Part shown: positions 1 to 9,836 of the stretch, one piece after another | Numbering within the stretch: position 1 is the first letter of the stretch | Layout: each line of letters opens with the position of its first letter | Source of the DNA: Fragilaria radians | Taxonomy: Eukaryota; Bacillariophyta; Fragilariophyceae; Fragilariales; Fragilariaceae | DNA: 14,395 nucleotides | Reading direction: 5' to 3' | Assembly: GCA_900642245.1 (NCBI GenBank) | Contig: CAAAJI010001077.1 | Coordinates: 1 to 14,395 of the forward strand | Program-made: the position numbers and the translations under genes | Notes under the pieces: generated by a model | The model's input: only the letters and a program-made list of their open reading frames with translations | The model's database searches: none | Told to the model about the DNA's origin: nothing

Positions 1-3000
1 TTGAAGGTAAGATTATACCGAGGAAACTCAATGGTAACGAGATTTTCTTTTGCACCGAAATATGCTTCGATGTTCCAGGGATCCTCAAACTTTGACAAAA
101 CTTTTGCCTCATGGGACGGCAACGGAATCATCACATCAAAATGTGACATCTTCTTTTTTAATTTGGGAATTCTCTCCGTCCTAAAATTTCTTGGGACTCG
201 ATAGGTCTTTCCTGACTTGAGATCACAAAAGAAGCTGATACCCTTTTCTTTGAAGAAAACAGGCCTAAAAAGCAAAACCAAGTGTTGTTGACATAAAAAA
301 TGAGCATATAATCTTTCAAACCGTTCCGGAAATTCCGCAAGTATCATCGGAATCATTGATCCAGCCTCATTAGAGATATCCACCAAAGTAATTTCTTCTT
401 CTTTAACCACGTTATACTCTTGTATAGTCAATTTTTGTTCTGTAGCGTTAAATCGATAGTGTACATCATCTATCGGTTGAACAGTTTGATAACATGTACC
501 AGTGTTGTTAAAGAGACGGACATGAAAGTCCGTTTCACCAAAATACTTCAAAAAGTGAGGATTTTTTCTCACATTAGAAGGAAGCCTTCCTGGAGGTATG
601 CCGTTAACAAGGATTGCACCACTAAACAGATTCAAGCAATAGTGGACCGACCCTTGCGCTTCAAAGCACGTGGTCGGCTTTGAATTTATTACCACTTGCG
701 ACCATACTAACGGCTCCTGCATAGAAACATCTAACACAGACCCTAAAGTCGTTGTCAGATCTATGACTCCGTTTCGCACATTCTCAACCAAAGTATTCAA
801 ATTATTTGCCACTATTCTTTTGCAGGGTAATTTTTCCTCGTTCAGAATTGCTTCAATATTCTTATCCATACTTCTTACTAAGACATTGTAGTAACGACAT
901 CTTACAATGTTGGGAGTGAACATGGTGGCATATTCAGTATGTCGGAGAGCAAGGCCTTGGCATTTAATTCCATAAGTCGTTAATAAGCATGACTTTGCAA
1001 TAAAGTCCTCAGCTGTATCGTCCATTATTCTGAGCCATTCTAAAATGACTCTATTTAGCGATAGCAGCAAAGCCAAAGATTCATCTTCTTTCATCCACTG
1101 AGAAAAATAGTTTGCCATCTCTGCTAAAATGCTAAAAGACGCGTGATTGCTTGGTGTCTGTCTAAGACAGTCAAGCAATTCTAAAAGACTATCCTTGATA
1201 TCGTTCAAGACACCAAATTCACTGGTTAGATCGCGCTTCCACAAAAGCGTTTCACCCTCCACTTCTCCTACTTGGAAAGCTGTCGCTCTTAGAAGCAATT
1301 TTACAGCGGCGTTCTGAAATGGGAGATCTTTCTTGTAAAAAATATTTGCCATCTTTCGGATTTGCTGATTCTTGAAAGATCGCAGAGAACCAAAATCATT
1401 AAAGGCGGACACGGAGAAGTCTATCGGGCGACTCGTAGCAAAGACAAGGTTACCTCTAGCAATACCTTTCTCCGAGAAAGGATCATGTGGAGGATCAATC
1501 GCCCATTGTAACTTAGAATCATGATCAATGAGGACTTCCGTATAACATCTTGGAGTTACGTTTGAATTATTTATAAACGGATTTGGGCGATCCTTCCATG
1601 CAAAGTGCGATTTAAAGTTTGGAAACCAAATACCATCTTCAGCTCTTGTCACATCATCCACCGTTTTGCGGATGTTTGGGGGCTTCGTATTGTAGTAGTT
1701 AAATTGAACACGACATGAATTTACACTAATGGGATTATCATGAGCTTTAGAAGAGTAAGAATCTACCCAAGTGGTGTTCCTATTTACTACGCCATGAAAC
1801 GGTCGCTCGAGAAGCATTAATTGAGCCAGAAAAGAAAAATGGGCTAGGCGATCAATGTATTCTGGCATCATTAGCGAGAAAATAGCAACCGATCCAAGCC
1901 TCTCATCATTTGGAAGGGGCTGAACGACTAGTCTCGGGACCACCAAAATTGATTCAAGTTCAGAATTTAAATCTGCTATTCTGCTTTCCCCGTTCTTAAT
2001 TCGTAAATCAAAAGGGGCCAAATCATTTTCCTTCATTTTTTGTGCTACATCGAGCTTTGACTTTGCATCAAAATATCCTAGTGATTTCTTTGAATTCCTT
2101 GAAGTAAGTGCATAGAGTTTTTGTTGCAAAACTCGCTGTTGGGAATCATGACCCAAAGCCACGCGTTGTTTTTCCGATTTAATGTTTGAAAGGTCTTCCT
2201 TTTCGAAGCTGAGCGTGGCTCTTAGTCCTTTAGCTTTTGCCTGTTTTACTTGGACTTCTTTATACCATAAAATCATTCTATAATTCGCATTCCTAATTTC
2301 TTGGGAAAAGGCACTCTGCATTCGAGAGTTGGTTCTGTAATACTCCTGTGCAAACTCAATAGTACCACAAGGTACACTTGTATTGAATATTTTCTTTTCT
2401 TTTTCGAAATACCGCAAGTGTTTGTCAACTTGAAACAGAGCATCAATGGCACATTTTTCATCTGTTACGATGTGCTGTAAATTTTTTCGGTCAACTGCCA
2501 AGCCATAGGATTGCAAAAAAAGGCATTTAAGAAGAGCATCTTTGTGGACAATACAAAGACCAATCCAGTACAATAGCATCTCATGACTTCGAAGCCTAGT
2601 CAAGTGCAATGATTTCCCTCCTTCCTTTATCAAATGGTCCAGTAACTTTGTATATGAAAGTAGCAGTCCTTCCATTGCACTGGCCTCCTCTTCATCGATA
2701 ATTGAAGGATAGTTTCTATCATTCATGTCAATTGCTTTCAAAAAGAAAGTTTGTTCAATTACGTGCATGACATATAAAGTGTATTCCAGATCAACACTAG
2801 CGGTATTGACAAATTCTCTCAAATGTTGGAAACAGCTACTTCGCCTGTGATCAACATGATAAAGTGGCTTCCAATCGATTTCACCTATTGCAAAATCGCG
2901 AATGTTGAGAAATAAATCGCAGGGACCAGAATCAAATTCACTTTTACTATAAGAGCAGGGGAATTTATCCTTTTCAATCGTACCAGTGGGTTTGAAGATA

Positions 3001-4025
3001 TAATCTTTTCTAACGCTATCATTGAATTCTTCTTGTTTGTTATCCAAGATCTGACGATACTTTTCTACCTTGTGAACAAGAAGAGAAACATCTGCCCCTT
3101 CATCTTTCAAAAGGTGAATTTTCTCCACCAGCTTTTCCAAGATATGGAAACATAGATTTATATGATTTAATGAGAACTTCATTTCATTGGTAATGTTTTC
3201 TAAAATGAAAAGGTCGAAATGGATTTGTAGCTTGAGGCATAAATGTGGCCCCAGTGTCATTGTAATATATTCTCTGACTAATGGCCAGCAGGTATTCTTA
3301 GGGTGATTGCCGGTGTGACTTCCAACATCGCACGTACCTCCTTTCGGAGACCAGTCTCCCTTGACTTCCTGTTCGGCTTCCAAACATTCTACAACCGCCT
3401 CTGCCATACTGACTATAAGCCCTGGTGAGTCTTGATATCCTCTGTTGCCTTCACGAGCTCTCTTATTTTTCGAAGATTGTAGCAGCAATTTAAGACCATC
3501 CAAAAATGCGGTTAAACTGGTAACATCAACTTCGCCGATGCAGAATTCGGTATAGCCATGACTTTCGGCCGAATAATTTCGAAAGCCTTCAGTGCAGCTG
3601 AAATTGCTTTTTGCTAACTTCCAGTTATCTAACCCCAGTACAGATACGTGCAATCTGTGTTCCGTGAGATACTCATAGAGCAATACACAGCCATATTCAG
3701 GATACCATTTCAATACCCTTTGAAAGTCATTGTCCTGATAATCAGGGAGAACAATTTCGTCGACGTTTAAAGCGTCAGTCATGCTTATGGCAATGGATTC
3801 CAGAAATACCAATTCTTCACTAGTAATGGATACTGATAACATCTCTCCTTCGTTCAAGTTGCTAAATTCCAAGGAAGTAAGGCTTTGCAGACCAACGGCA
3901 CAGAATTTTGAAATAAGGGAAAAAATGTCAGAAAGAAGGCTCTCGCTCTGTTCGTTACATGATTGTAAGTTCTTGGATCCGTAGATGCTATTGAGTACAT
4001 CTACATTTTCAAGCAATTTCATCAT
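1..4025 (-). CDS. Giant DUF3638/DUF3645-family protein, N-terminal and middle part (runs off the window)
   Basis: From the ATG at 4025 the minus strand is open for 1341 codons without a stop or intron and continues past base 1. The nearest upstream in-frame stop is TAA at 4119-4121. The middle region matches what I know of the very large DUF6606/DUF3638/DUF3645 proteins of fungi and protists: NTCWP (residues 244-248), YWIGLCIVHKD (486-496), YGLAVDRKNLQHIV (507-520), a charged helical stretch around LWYKEVQVKQ (586-595), PLPNDERLG (703-711), ATSRPIDFS then FGSLRSF (863-884), LLWKRDL near 929, VNGIPPGRLP (1140-1149) and TIEFPRYNLTF (1331-1341). In that family the P-loop-like DUF3638 core follows the last motif, so it should lie just outside the window. 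Databases often label such proteins ubiquitinyl hydrolase; nothing visible here proves that activity. I see no DUF6606 at the N-terminus, so the true start may be further upstream. There is no signal peptide or clear membrane segment. Coding status is very secure; family assignment is good; function unknown. Confidence 0.85.
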   Translation of the reverse strand, partial: MMKLLENVDVLNSIYGSKNLQSCNEQSESLLSDIFSLISKFCAVGLQSLTSLEFSNLNEGEMLSVSITSEELVFLESIAISMTDALNVDEIVLPDYQDNDFQRVLKWYPEYGCVLLYEYLTEHRLHVSVLGLDNWKLAKSNFSCTEGFRNYSAESHGYTEFCIGEVDVTSLTAFLDGLKLLLQSSKNKRAREGNRGYQDSPGLIVSMAEAVVECLEAEQEVKGDWSPKGGTCDVGSHTGNHPKNTCWPLVREYITMTLGPHLCLKLQIHFDLFILENITNEMKFSLNHINLCFHILEKLVEKIHLLKDEGADVSLLVHKVEKYRQILDNKQEEFNDSVRKDYIFKPTGTIEKDKFPCSYSKSEFDSGPCDLFLNIRDFAIGEIDWKPLYHVDHRRSSCFQHLREFVNTASVDLEYTLYVMHVIEQTFFLKAIDMNDRNYPSIIDEEEASAMEGLLLSYTKLLDHLIKEGGKSLHLTRLRSHEMLLYWIGLCIVHKDALLKCLFLQSYGLAVDRKNLQHIVTDEKCAIDALFQVDKHLRYFEKEKKIFNTSVPCGTIEFAQEYYRTNSRMQSAFSQEIRNANYRMILWYKEVQVKQAKAKGLRATLSFEKEDLSNIKSEKQRVALGHDSQQRVLQQKLYALTSRNSKKSLGYFDAKSKLDVAQKMKENDLAPFDLRIKNGESRIADLNSELESILVVPRLVVQPLPNDERLGSVAIFSLMMPEYIDRLAHFSFLAQLMLLERPFHGVVNRNTTWVDSYSSKAHDNPISVNSCRVQFNYYNTKPPNIRKTVDDVTRAEDGIWFPNFKSHFAWKDRPNPFINNSNVTPRCYTEVLIDHDSKLQWAIDPPHDPFSEKGIARGNLVFATSRPIDFSVSAFNDFGSLRSFKNQQIRKMANIFYKKDLPFQNAAVKLLLRATAFQVGEVEGETLLWKRDLTSEFGVLNDIKDSLLELLDCLRQTPSNHASFSILAEMANYFSQWMKEDESLALLLSLNRVILEWLRIMDDTAEDFIAKSCLLTTYGIKCQGLALRHTEYATMFTPNIVRCRYYNVLVRSMDKNIEAILNEEKLPCKRIVANNLNTLVENVRNGVIDLTTTLGSVLDVSMQEPLVWSQVVINSKPTTCFEAQGSVHYCLNLFSGAILVNGIPPGRLPSNVRKNPHFLKYFGETDFHVRLFNNTGTCYQTVQPIDDVHYRFNATEQKLTIQEYNVVKEEEITLVDISNEAGSMIPMILAEFPERFERLYAHFLCQQHLVLLFRPVFFKEKGISFFCDLKSGKTYRVPRNFRTERIPKLKKKMSHFDVMIPLPSHEAKVLSKFEDPWNIEAYFGAKENLVTIEFPRYNLTF

Positions 4026-4330
4026 TTCAACCAATTGCAAATAACTATGGCTTTTTGGAAATTGTGAGTTCGAAACTGAAAGAGTATTCTGAGTAACGAA
4101 ATTTTCAGCGCGTAGCGATTATACCAAATGTTTGAAAAAGTGTACAAGACTTTTTGCAACAGTAAGAAAAAAATTATGTGACGCGCTCTCTGTTCCGCGA
4201 GAATCAGAATTTCAGAATCAGATTTGGCAAACGATGACCAGTTGCATGCTCACCTGGTGTCAATACTAATTTGCCTGCCTAGCTATTTTTGATCAATTAG
4301 GTACAACTTGTGATGGTAGTGAACCTTTGC

Positions 4331-4356
4331 ATAACCTTGCGGTTATACGTAAGGTT
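4331..4356. repeat. Small nested inverted repeats
   Basis: ATAACC (4331-4336) and GGTTAT (4341-4346) form a perfect 6-bp stem with a 4-base loop. The overlapping AACCTT (4333-4338) can instead pair with AAGGTT (4351-4356). The two hairpins are mutually exclusive. Function unknown; short enough to be chance. Confidence 0.35.
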
Positions 4357-4542
4357 TTTGACTATGGAGATATTTTTCAAATGAGGTTTTTACGTAAAGT
4401 GTTTCAGACTTTTGTGCCTAGTTCTTGGAATTTGTGCAACTCAATATACAACATGTAGGTCATTCCATCAGATGAGTAACATTGTGGTGTTCTTTTTCCA
4501 GATAACGTTGGAATTAACATCAACAGCTTGGTACAGTCTGTT

Positions 4543-4616
4543 AAGTGTTGGCAAACCATGTTTGAAATAACCACATATCACTTCCTTATATATGTCATAC
4601 CAGACTACCAACACTT
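4543..4616. repeat. 9-bp perfect inverted repeat with 56-base spacer
   Basis: AAGTGTTGG (4543-4551) is the exact reverse complement of CCAACACTT (4608-4616). The flanks are only loosely similar, so this is a small inverted repeat rather than clear transposon ends, and no target-site duplication is evident. Confidence 0.4.
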
Positions 4617-6410
4617 CAAATCATCCCATTGCAGGATTGAATATTGTGAAAGCACAAAGGAAATCTTTGTTGTGACTTTTGAATACAGAGATTCTTAGTT
4701 GGATTCTATTCATGACCTGGGTTCTCCAATGTCAGGCTCCAAGTTGTTTGGCACGCTATATATTTGCTGTCGTATGATAACAAGAATTTGCTTTTGTCAA
4801 TTGGTTCGGTGTGTCAGTTGATAGTGACTTTTTTGAAGTATCTTTAATGCATAATCGAAGCAATACTGGAAGCTTTCAAAAAACGAATAACTATTTAACC
4901 TGCCTCAAGAGATTAGCAATTGCTTACGTATGTACAAGAATTCATGGAAACTGATTCAAGGGATAAGCCTGAAGAAAGCCAACAAGTGTGAAATGTAAAA
5001 CACTACAATTTTTTTTATAAAAGACAACTATTTCAATAAATGGAAGCAAAGATGGAGAAATGATTTTCACTGACAAAAATAGAGAGTACAAAAGATCCCA
5101 ATGTTTGAAGAGATGTAAGAAAGCTTCTACATGTGCTGACGCAATATCTCACCACCTACTCATGATTCAACTCTATTCATATAAATTTGCGGGAAGATTT
5201 CATGAGCGATTATATGATTGATAATGCTGCACTTAGGCATCAAAGTAAGCCCATTTTTTTGAATTCTTTGCGCATCTTCACGTGTCAAACATATTGTAAA
5301 TAGTAGGGATGATGTTTTTGGATTTAGAATAGATTTTTTAGAGGAATAAATGCAAAAGACAGGGGAGAATACTTAGATTCTATGTGCAGTCCTAAATAAT
5401 ATGCATGGAGACCTTTGGAGAAATTCAACTAATCATGGAGTGAAACTAGAATTCTCAGCAAACACATTAATTTAATGACCTTTTACTATGTGTGACGGTA
5501 CTATTTCAGCATACAAGCCCATCAAGATGTATATGAGTTAAGGGCGTCAACCAAAAATAGACCATCTACCTACATGTAATAATGTTGCCGAACAAAATGA
5601 GTTTCCATACCTCTAGATCATAATTGTAAATTAACACTTCTCATTGAATAGGGGCGAAATATATGAAGCTCATACATACTATAACTGAAATGATAATTCT
5701 TCTCTCCTCTCCTTTTCCCTTTTTTAATTCTTCTATGGCTTGTAAGCCTATCCTTGCGTAAACTTCGAAAAGTGCCCGTTTTCAATTTATACTTGTGGTT
5801 CATCCTTGTAGTTTATTGACTCTTAATGCAATTATCACAAATCGAATTGTATTAGAGTACTCCATAATCTTTGCATCACTTGTGCTAAATGTTTCTTTCA
5901 ACTACTTCATTCATTTGCACCCTCTTCCTAAGCCTTAGTTTAGTTTGTGTCTTTACTGAACCAATCTACTTTATCCAAATTCTCGTGCTTGAGGTTTTAG
6001 TAAAACTAACAAATAAATATAAGGATGGTATTTATTTGCTTCAATCTCAACTTGAGATGCAGCAATTTTCCCTCTTTAGTCCCTTGGAATACGCCTTTCA
6101 CTTCGTCAATGAATTGAATCTCGTTTTTTTCAATTTTGTTCAGTGTTGTGACTTTGTTACACTGTGACTATCATCGCTTGATTGCACGAACTGCTTCAAT
6201 ACAGTATTCTTTAGTAGTGACAACTGAAATATATATTAATTTTGTTTCGTCATTTCACAAAACAACAACCAACTGTGAAGGCTAATACAGTATCGAATCA
6301 AAAGATATTTATTCTCTAGCAACATTGTGTTCTCTTGAAAGTACTAAATAAGTATAAGCATGCATTATTGATAGAGTCGCAAGTTGATATTGTATACTTA
6401 TCATCTATAT

Positions 6411-6431
6411 GTCACATGTCACATGTCACAT
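6411..6431. repeat. Heptamer microsatellite (GTCACAT)3
   Basis: Three perfect head-to-tail copies of GTCACAT. No coding context. Confidence 0.85.
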
Positions 6432-6577
6432 TAAGATTCAAAAGATTCTTCAAAGTACGATGCATCCAAATTTTGAGTGATCAAATTATCACATCAAGGG
6501 TTGAGGGAATTATAGTATACTTTATAGGTTAAAATTGGTTCGGTTTTGATATTCATAATGACTTCAAGAAAGCTTGC

Positions 6578-6681
6578 TGATTCAATCATCTAAATTGAAC
6601 TACAATTTTACGCCTTCCTGAAATGAGTTTCCTTTCAGAATTATCAAAGCCAACCATGATTCAATCATCTAAGTTGAACTA
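6578..6681. repeat. Imperfect direct repeat, 79-base offset
   Basis: A 25-base core at 6578-6602 recurs at 6657-6681 with one mismatch (24 of 25 identical). Weaker similarity continues for some bases to each side (AAAGC upstream, T-rich and GCCTT downstream). The core begins with the odd palindrome TGATTCAATCA. This looks like an old tandem duplication; it contains no gene. Confidence 0.65.
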
Positions 6682-7191
6682 TGGTTTTGGGCCTTTCTTC
6701 ATGCGTTTTTCTCCTACAAAAATATTTAAACTCGAACCATGAGGATGAATTCATAACTTAAATCTCCAAGACAACGATCGAATTTCCCTGCCCATGATTC
6801 CTTCGGTAACGTTTCACGAAGGACGATACATCCTTGGTCGATCCATTTCCAATCAAAAGAAATTACTTGAAATAATCTAATGAGTCGCTAAAAGTTGGAA
6901 TTTTACTATTCTTAAGGAGTTGAAATTGACTTGGAAGCCTTTTTGAAATGCAACATCACTGTTGGCGGGAATCATTCCATATGTCAGGGAAAGCGTACCC
7001 TTGTTTGAGGTACTGTTGTTTGGTGTAAATTGTCGCAAGTGAATGTGATAAGAGGATGATCATGGGCTGGTGAAGAAAGGACATGATGTAACTTCTTACA
7101 GCGAAATTATTTGCAATGAATATATGTTTGGAACTTGAATATGGAGAAAAGTTGCTGGACTTTGACGTCGTTAGGGATCTCAGCTCTTTGC

Positions 7192-7276
7192 TATTCTAAA
7201 TTCCTTTCAATCATGGCAATAGTGTCTTTAGCCCGGTATTTAACTTATTCTAAAGTGAAATTTTACTTTTAGAATA
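7192..7276. repeat. TATTCTAAA repeated, two direct and one inverted
   Basis: TATTCTAAA occurs at 7192-7200 and 7246-7254, and its exact reverse complement TTTAGAATA at 7268-7276. The second and third form a hairpin with a 9-bp stem that extends by GT/AC after a one-base bulge. It might be a transcript-end hairpin or simply AT-rich coincidence. Confidence 0.4.
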
Positions 7277-7970
7277 GATCAAAGTCAGTTTCAGTTTTTA
7301 TTTTAAATTGAGATGGATCATGGGTGCCCCGCCCCGTCCCTTCTGGTTGCTAAGTCTGTAACTGTCTATCGTTTTGTCATCTGCGATACCTTTCTGGGCA
7401 ATCGTATGGGTCGAAAGCGCCTGGTTATAAAATAGATTTGATAACTATCTATGGATACCTCCAGATCTATGCAAGAAAGTCGCGATCTTGCTTTCCAATC
7501 ATTTGATTTTCTACTTAAGGAGAACAGCAGAAAATACCCTTGATGGTAAGAGAAAATTTAGTTGTATTCTTCTGCGAAGCCATGTCCATTTTATATGTAT
7601 GTTACGTATAATGCAAGTAATTGCAGCAATCGAGTGCACGCTCAGCCTTAATTGAATGGCATCTCAAAGCTGGCTGAACCGACTTGGTCATTGGTATGAA
7701 ATAAAACCTTATTGAATATGTTTTTCAATCTTCAAATAGTGCGTAATGACTTCAAGTTGCAGCATTATGAATTACTTTGATCACTTGTCGCGTTTTATCA
7801 GAAAGCGCTAATAAAGCTCAAAGTTAACGTCTATTTGCTATTTCTCATATGCCAACTTGCTTCAAGAAAATGTCTGATTTAAACACGATATTGAACTAGA
7901 AAAATGGTTCCTATTTCATCCAACATGTTATAATATTATTGATTACAATCAAAATCGAAGAAACACGAAA

Positions 7971-8582
7971 ATGAATTCTTGTCCTCAAAGTCGGTCTAAA
8001 CCACAAAGAGCAAATCCTCTTGGTCATGATAATTTCAGCGAAAGTGACTCATGCATTGAATGCTTCATGAGAGATGATATTTCGTTGATTGATCCCCTTC
8101 CACTCGATACAGCACAAGATCATCTTATCAATAGCTTGAATCGATTTCTTCCCACTTCCAACAACGTCAGGATAAATTTTCAAAGCAAAGGTCACTACAC
8201 CTTAGAAATAAGGAAAACTGTGATCGATATCACATTTCGAGCTGATGCACCTAAAATATTGCTCTCAGCTATAGTCTATAGATCTGTATATGATAAAATG
8301 ATGATCCATTCCCCTCCTAGAGTATCAAGAAGTCGGAATTATACTATGCTAACAGCCATGATGAAGTTTAAAACAATGTTGCATCGATCGGATAGCATGG
8401 AAAGTATTACTTCCGTCAACGGTAAATTCATTTATTTTCAGGAAGTCGATTTTGAAATCTTGCAAGAAAGCACAGGGCTGCATCGAATACTGGAAGGATT
8501 TATTTTGAGAAGCTATGAGATAAGCCAAGACTTCAATCGAATCAATAAGATGCTTTCACTCTCTGAAGAGAAGTACACGTAA
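7971..8582 (+). CDS. Hypothetical protein with a predicted type III secretion chaperone (CesT)-like fold
   Basis: A complete 203-residue ORF, much longer than other frames nearby, starting at an ATG in an A-rich context (GAAAATGAA) and ending TAA. A TATA-like TATAATATT lies 34-42 bases upstream. Residues 1-45 are polar and probably disordered, with two cysteines in SCIECF (27-32). The rest reads as helix 47-61 (ending LNRFL), three amphipathic strands in about 66-103, helix about 123-137 (MLTAMMKFKTML), a strand pair around 145-160, and a long C-terminal helix 167-195. That alpha-beta-beta-beta-alpha-beta-beta-alpha order, with a helix-buried LL..N-like position and length near 140 residues, is that of class I secretion chaperones of the CesT type. 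This is pattern reading, not a homology hit, and the protein may be an unrelated lineage-specific family. No signal peptide, no membrane segment. No neighbouring gene explains it. Confidence 0.7.
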   Translation: MNSCPQSRSKPQRANPLGHDNFSESDSCIECFMRDDISLIDPLPLDTAQDHLINSLNRFLPTSNNVRINFQSKGHYTLEIRKTVIDITFRADAPKILLSAIVYRSVYDKMMIHSPPRVSRSRNYTMLTAMMKFKTMLHRSDSMESITSVNGKFIYFQEVDFEILQESTGLHRILEGFILRSYEISQDFNRINKMLSLSEEKYT

Positions 8583-8699
8583 GAATGAAGACGAAGAGAA
8601 AAATGTATATAAGTCCTCATATCCACATAATGTAAAAGATGACAAAGATTTTTGACTCGTTTCAAGTACGTCACAATTGATTTTGGTATGCCCTTGTTA
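8583..8699. other. Short spacer between the CesT-like gene and the copia remnant
   Basis: About 115 AT-rich bases downstream of the 7971-8582 gene, presumably its 3' untranslated region. It includes TACGTCAC at about 8668-8675, which resembles a bZIP site but is too short to call. Confidence 0.4.
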
Positions 8700-9770
8700 T
8701 CTTATTTCTTAGAAGCGGAAGTTCATAGTCATTTGTAAGCCACAAGTCTTGTTGTTTAAATCATTGAACTCAACCATAAAACTCTTAATCGTATCTGGTT
8801 GTTTGATTTTCATCTTCAATGTTTCCCTCAACAATGTAACCAATATATTCTCTCTTTTCCATTATCAAATAGCATACTCGTTCACAGACACGGCAGTACT
8901 TTTTGAAAACCCATGGTTTCAAATGCCATCATTAATTCATGCCAAAAAACATAATTGGCTTGTTTAAGTGCATCTATGGTCCTTTCCAACCTGAAAATCA
9001 CCTCTTCTTAATGTAAAACGGGAACTTCCAATACATCGCCTCTCCACTTGTAGATCTACCTTTCAGGAATGCTCCTTTCAAGTTGATAATATGAGATAGT
9101 AGGTAGTTCAAATAATGCTTCAATGATTCTTCTGGTGCTACAGTTGAGTCACTAAAATAATGGATGATGTCCTTGTTGAAATAGTCCAAAGCCTGCAAAG
9201 AGAGGAAAAAAGAGCTAAAAAGAGAAAAAGGATTTCTCGTATAGCAGTTTCCAAAATTGTAATTCCTAAATTAATGTTTACGTATTCGATGACTAGCACA
9301 GTACTTCAAATTTAACAAATAAACCCTAAGCGAATAAAACTAAACGGTTGCTCTTGAAGGATATCTCCAACATGTCTTTCTGTAACAAGCCTTGACCTGA
9401 GCTGTATTCCTGACTCTAAACTGCTCATTGGCCTTTTTCCTCATGGACCAAGAGCCACATTGAATTTGGACCTTTGAGGGAAGACTGTTGTGTTCAACTG
9501 TCACCCAAACCTTATTGGCAACGATTACTTTTGAGCTCCGCTTTGATGGCTTTGTCCCAGTGTTCATTGTCTGGTCCTTTTGTTGCATTCCTGAAATTCA
9601 AATTATGCAATTCCTCAATGTATTTGATACCCTCCCCAATTCCAGCGTCAATGGATATGATTTCATCAAGCTTTGAGCTTTCTTCAATTGATAAATTTCC
9701 AAATTGCATCAATATTTGAACTTGCATAATGGACTTCACCATGATTGTCTTCCGCATCATTTTCATTTAC
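8700..9770 (-). mobile_element. Decayed Ty1/copia retrotransposon, reverse transcriptase region
   Basis: Read on the minus strand, successive blocks of the copia reverse transcriptase appear in order but in different frames. At 9766-9512: an AGIGEGIKYIEELH block and then GPDNEHWDKAIKAEL, the linker before RT. At 9540-9340: NKVWVTVEHNSLP, then GSWSMRKKAN and FRVR, the start of RT. At about 9192-8998: DSTVAPEES then INLKGAFLKGR and a degraded YMKVP. At 8992-8882: IDALKQANYVFWHELMMAF, the counterpart of the IYGLKQAA..FW segment, ending in a stop. Below 8880 there are many stops; 8700 is an approximate limit. The order, spacing and motifs are those of copia elements abundant in diatoms. The element is dead: at least three frame changes, internal stops, and no intact YVDD catalytic motif. 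LTRs, integrase and gag were not found. Base 8749-8967 on the other strand is open only because it lies antisense to this. Confidence 0.85.
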
Positions 9771-9836
9771 CAGTACAATATCTCATCACCATTGTCATCT
9801 CCTCTGCCGATTTCCCCGTTTCATCAATCTCAATGA

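Larger units (their letters stand above)
4026..7970. other. Long stretch without a supportable gene
   Basis: No reading frame here looks like a protein on either strand. The part nearest the giant gene (4026-4118) stays open in its frame for 31 more codons but has no ATG, and contains two CAG trinucleotides (ending at 4089 and 4076 on the minus strand) that could serve as splice acceptors for an upstream exon. Around 4176-4200 there is a short GC-richer patch including GTGACGCGC, possibly promoter sequence for the giant gene. The rest is AT-rich with small repeats and hairpins listed separately, and a pyrimidine-rich run at about 5694-5728. Confidence 0.6.

Noticed and set aside
1..3984. Several short open frames on either strand (for example 420-683 +, 670-891 +, 2273-2461 -, 3781-3984 +)
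   Set aside because: All lie inside the 1341-codon minus-strand gene in other frames and have no recognisable residues of their own.
5889..6167. A 92-residue plus-strand frame with a signal-peptide-like hydrophobic start
   Set aside because: The composition is what AT-rich, T-rich DNA gives by chance; no motif, no promoter or neighbour supports it. A weak similarity of its middle (6018-6060) to 6340-6395 is too short to use.
6335..6532. A 65-residue plus-strand frame
   Set aside because: It spans the GTCACAT microsatellite and shows no protein-like features.
8749..8967. A 72-residue plus-strand frame
   Set aside because: It lies antisense to the copia reverse transcriptase remnant, whose FWHELMMAF-type segment explains the sequence.
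9474..9719. Overlapping plus-strand frames at 9474-9719 and 9488-9676
   Set aside because: Antisense to the copia linker and RT start.
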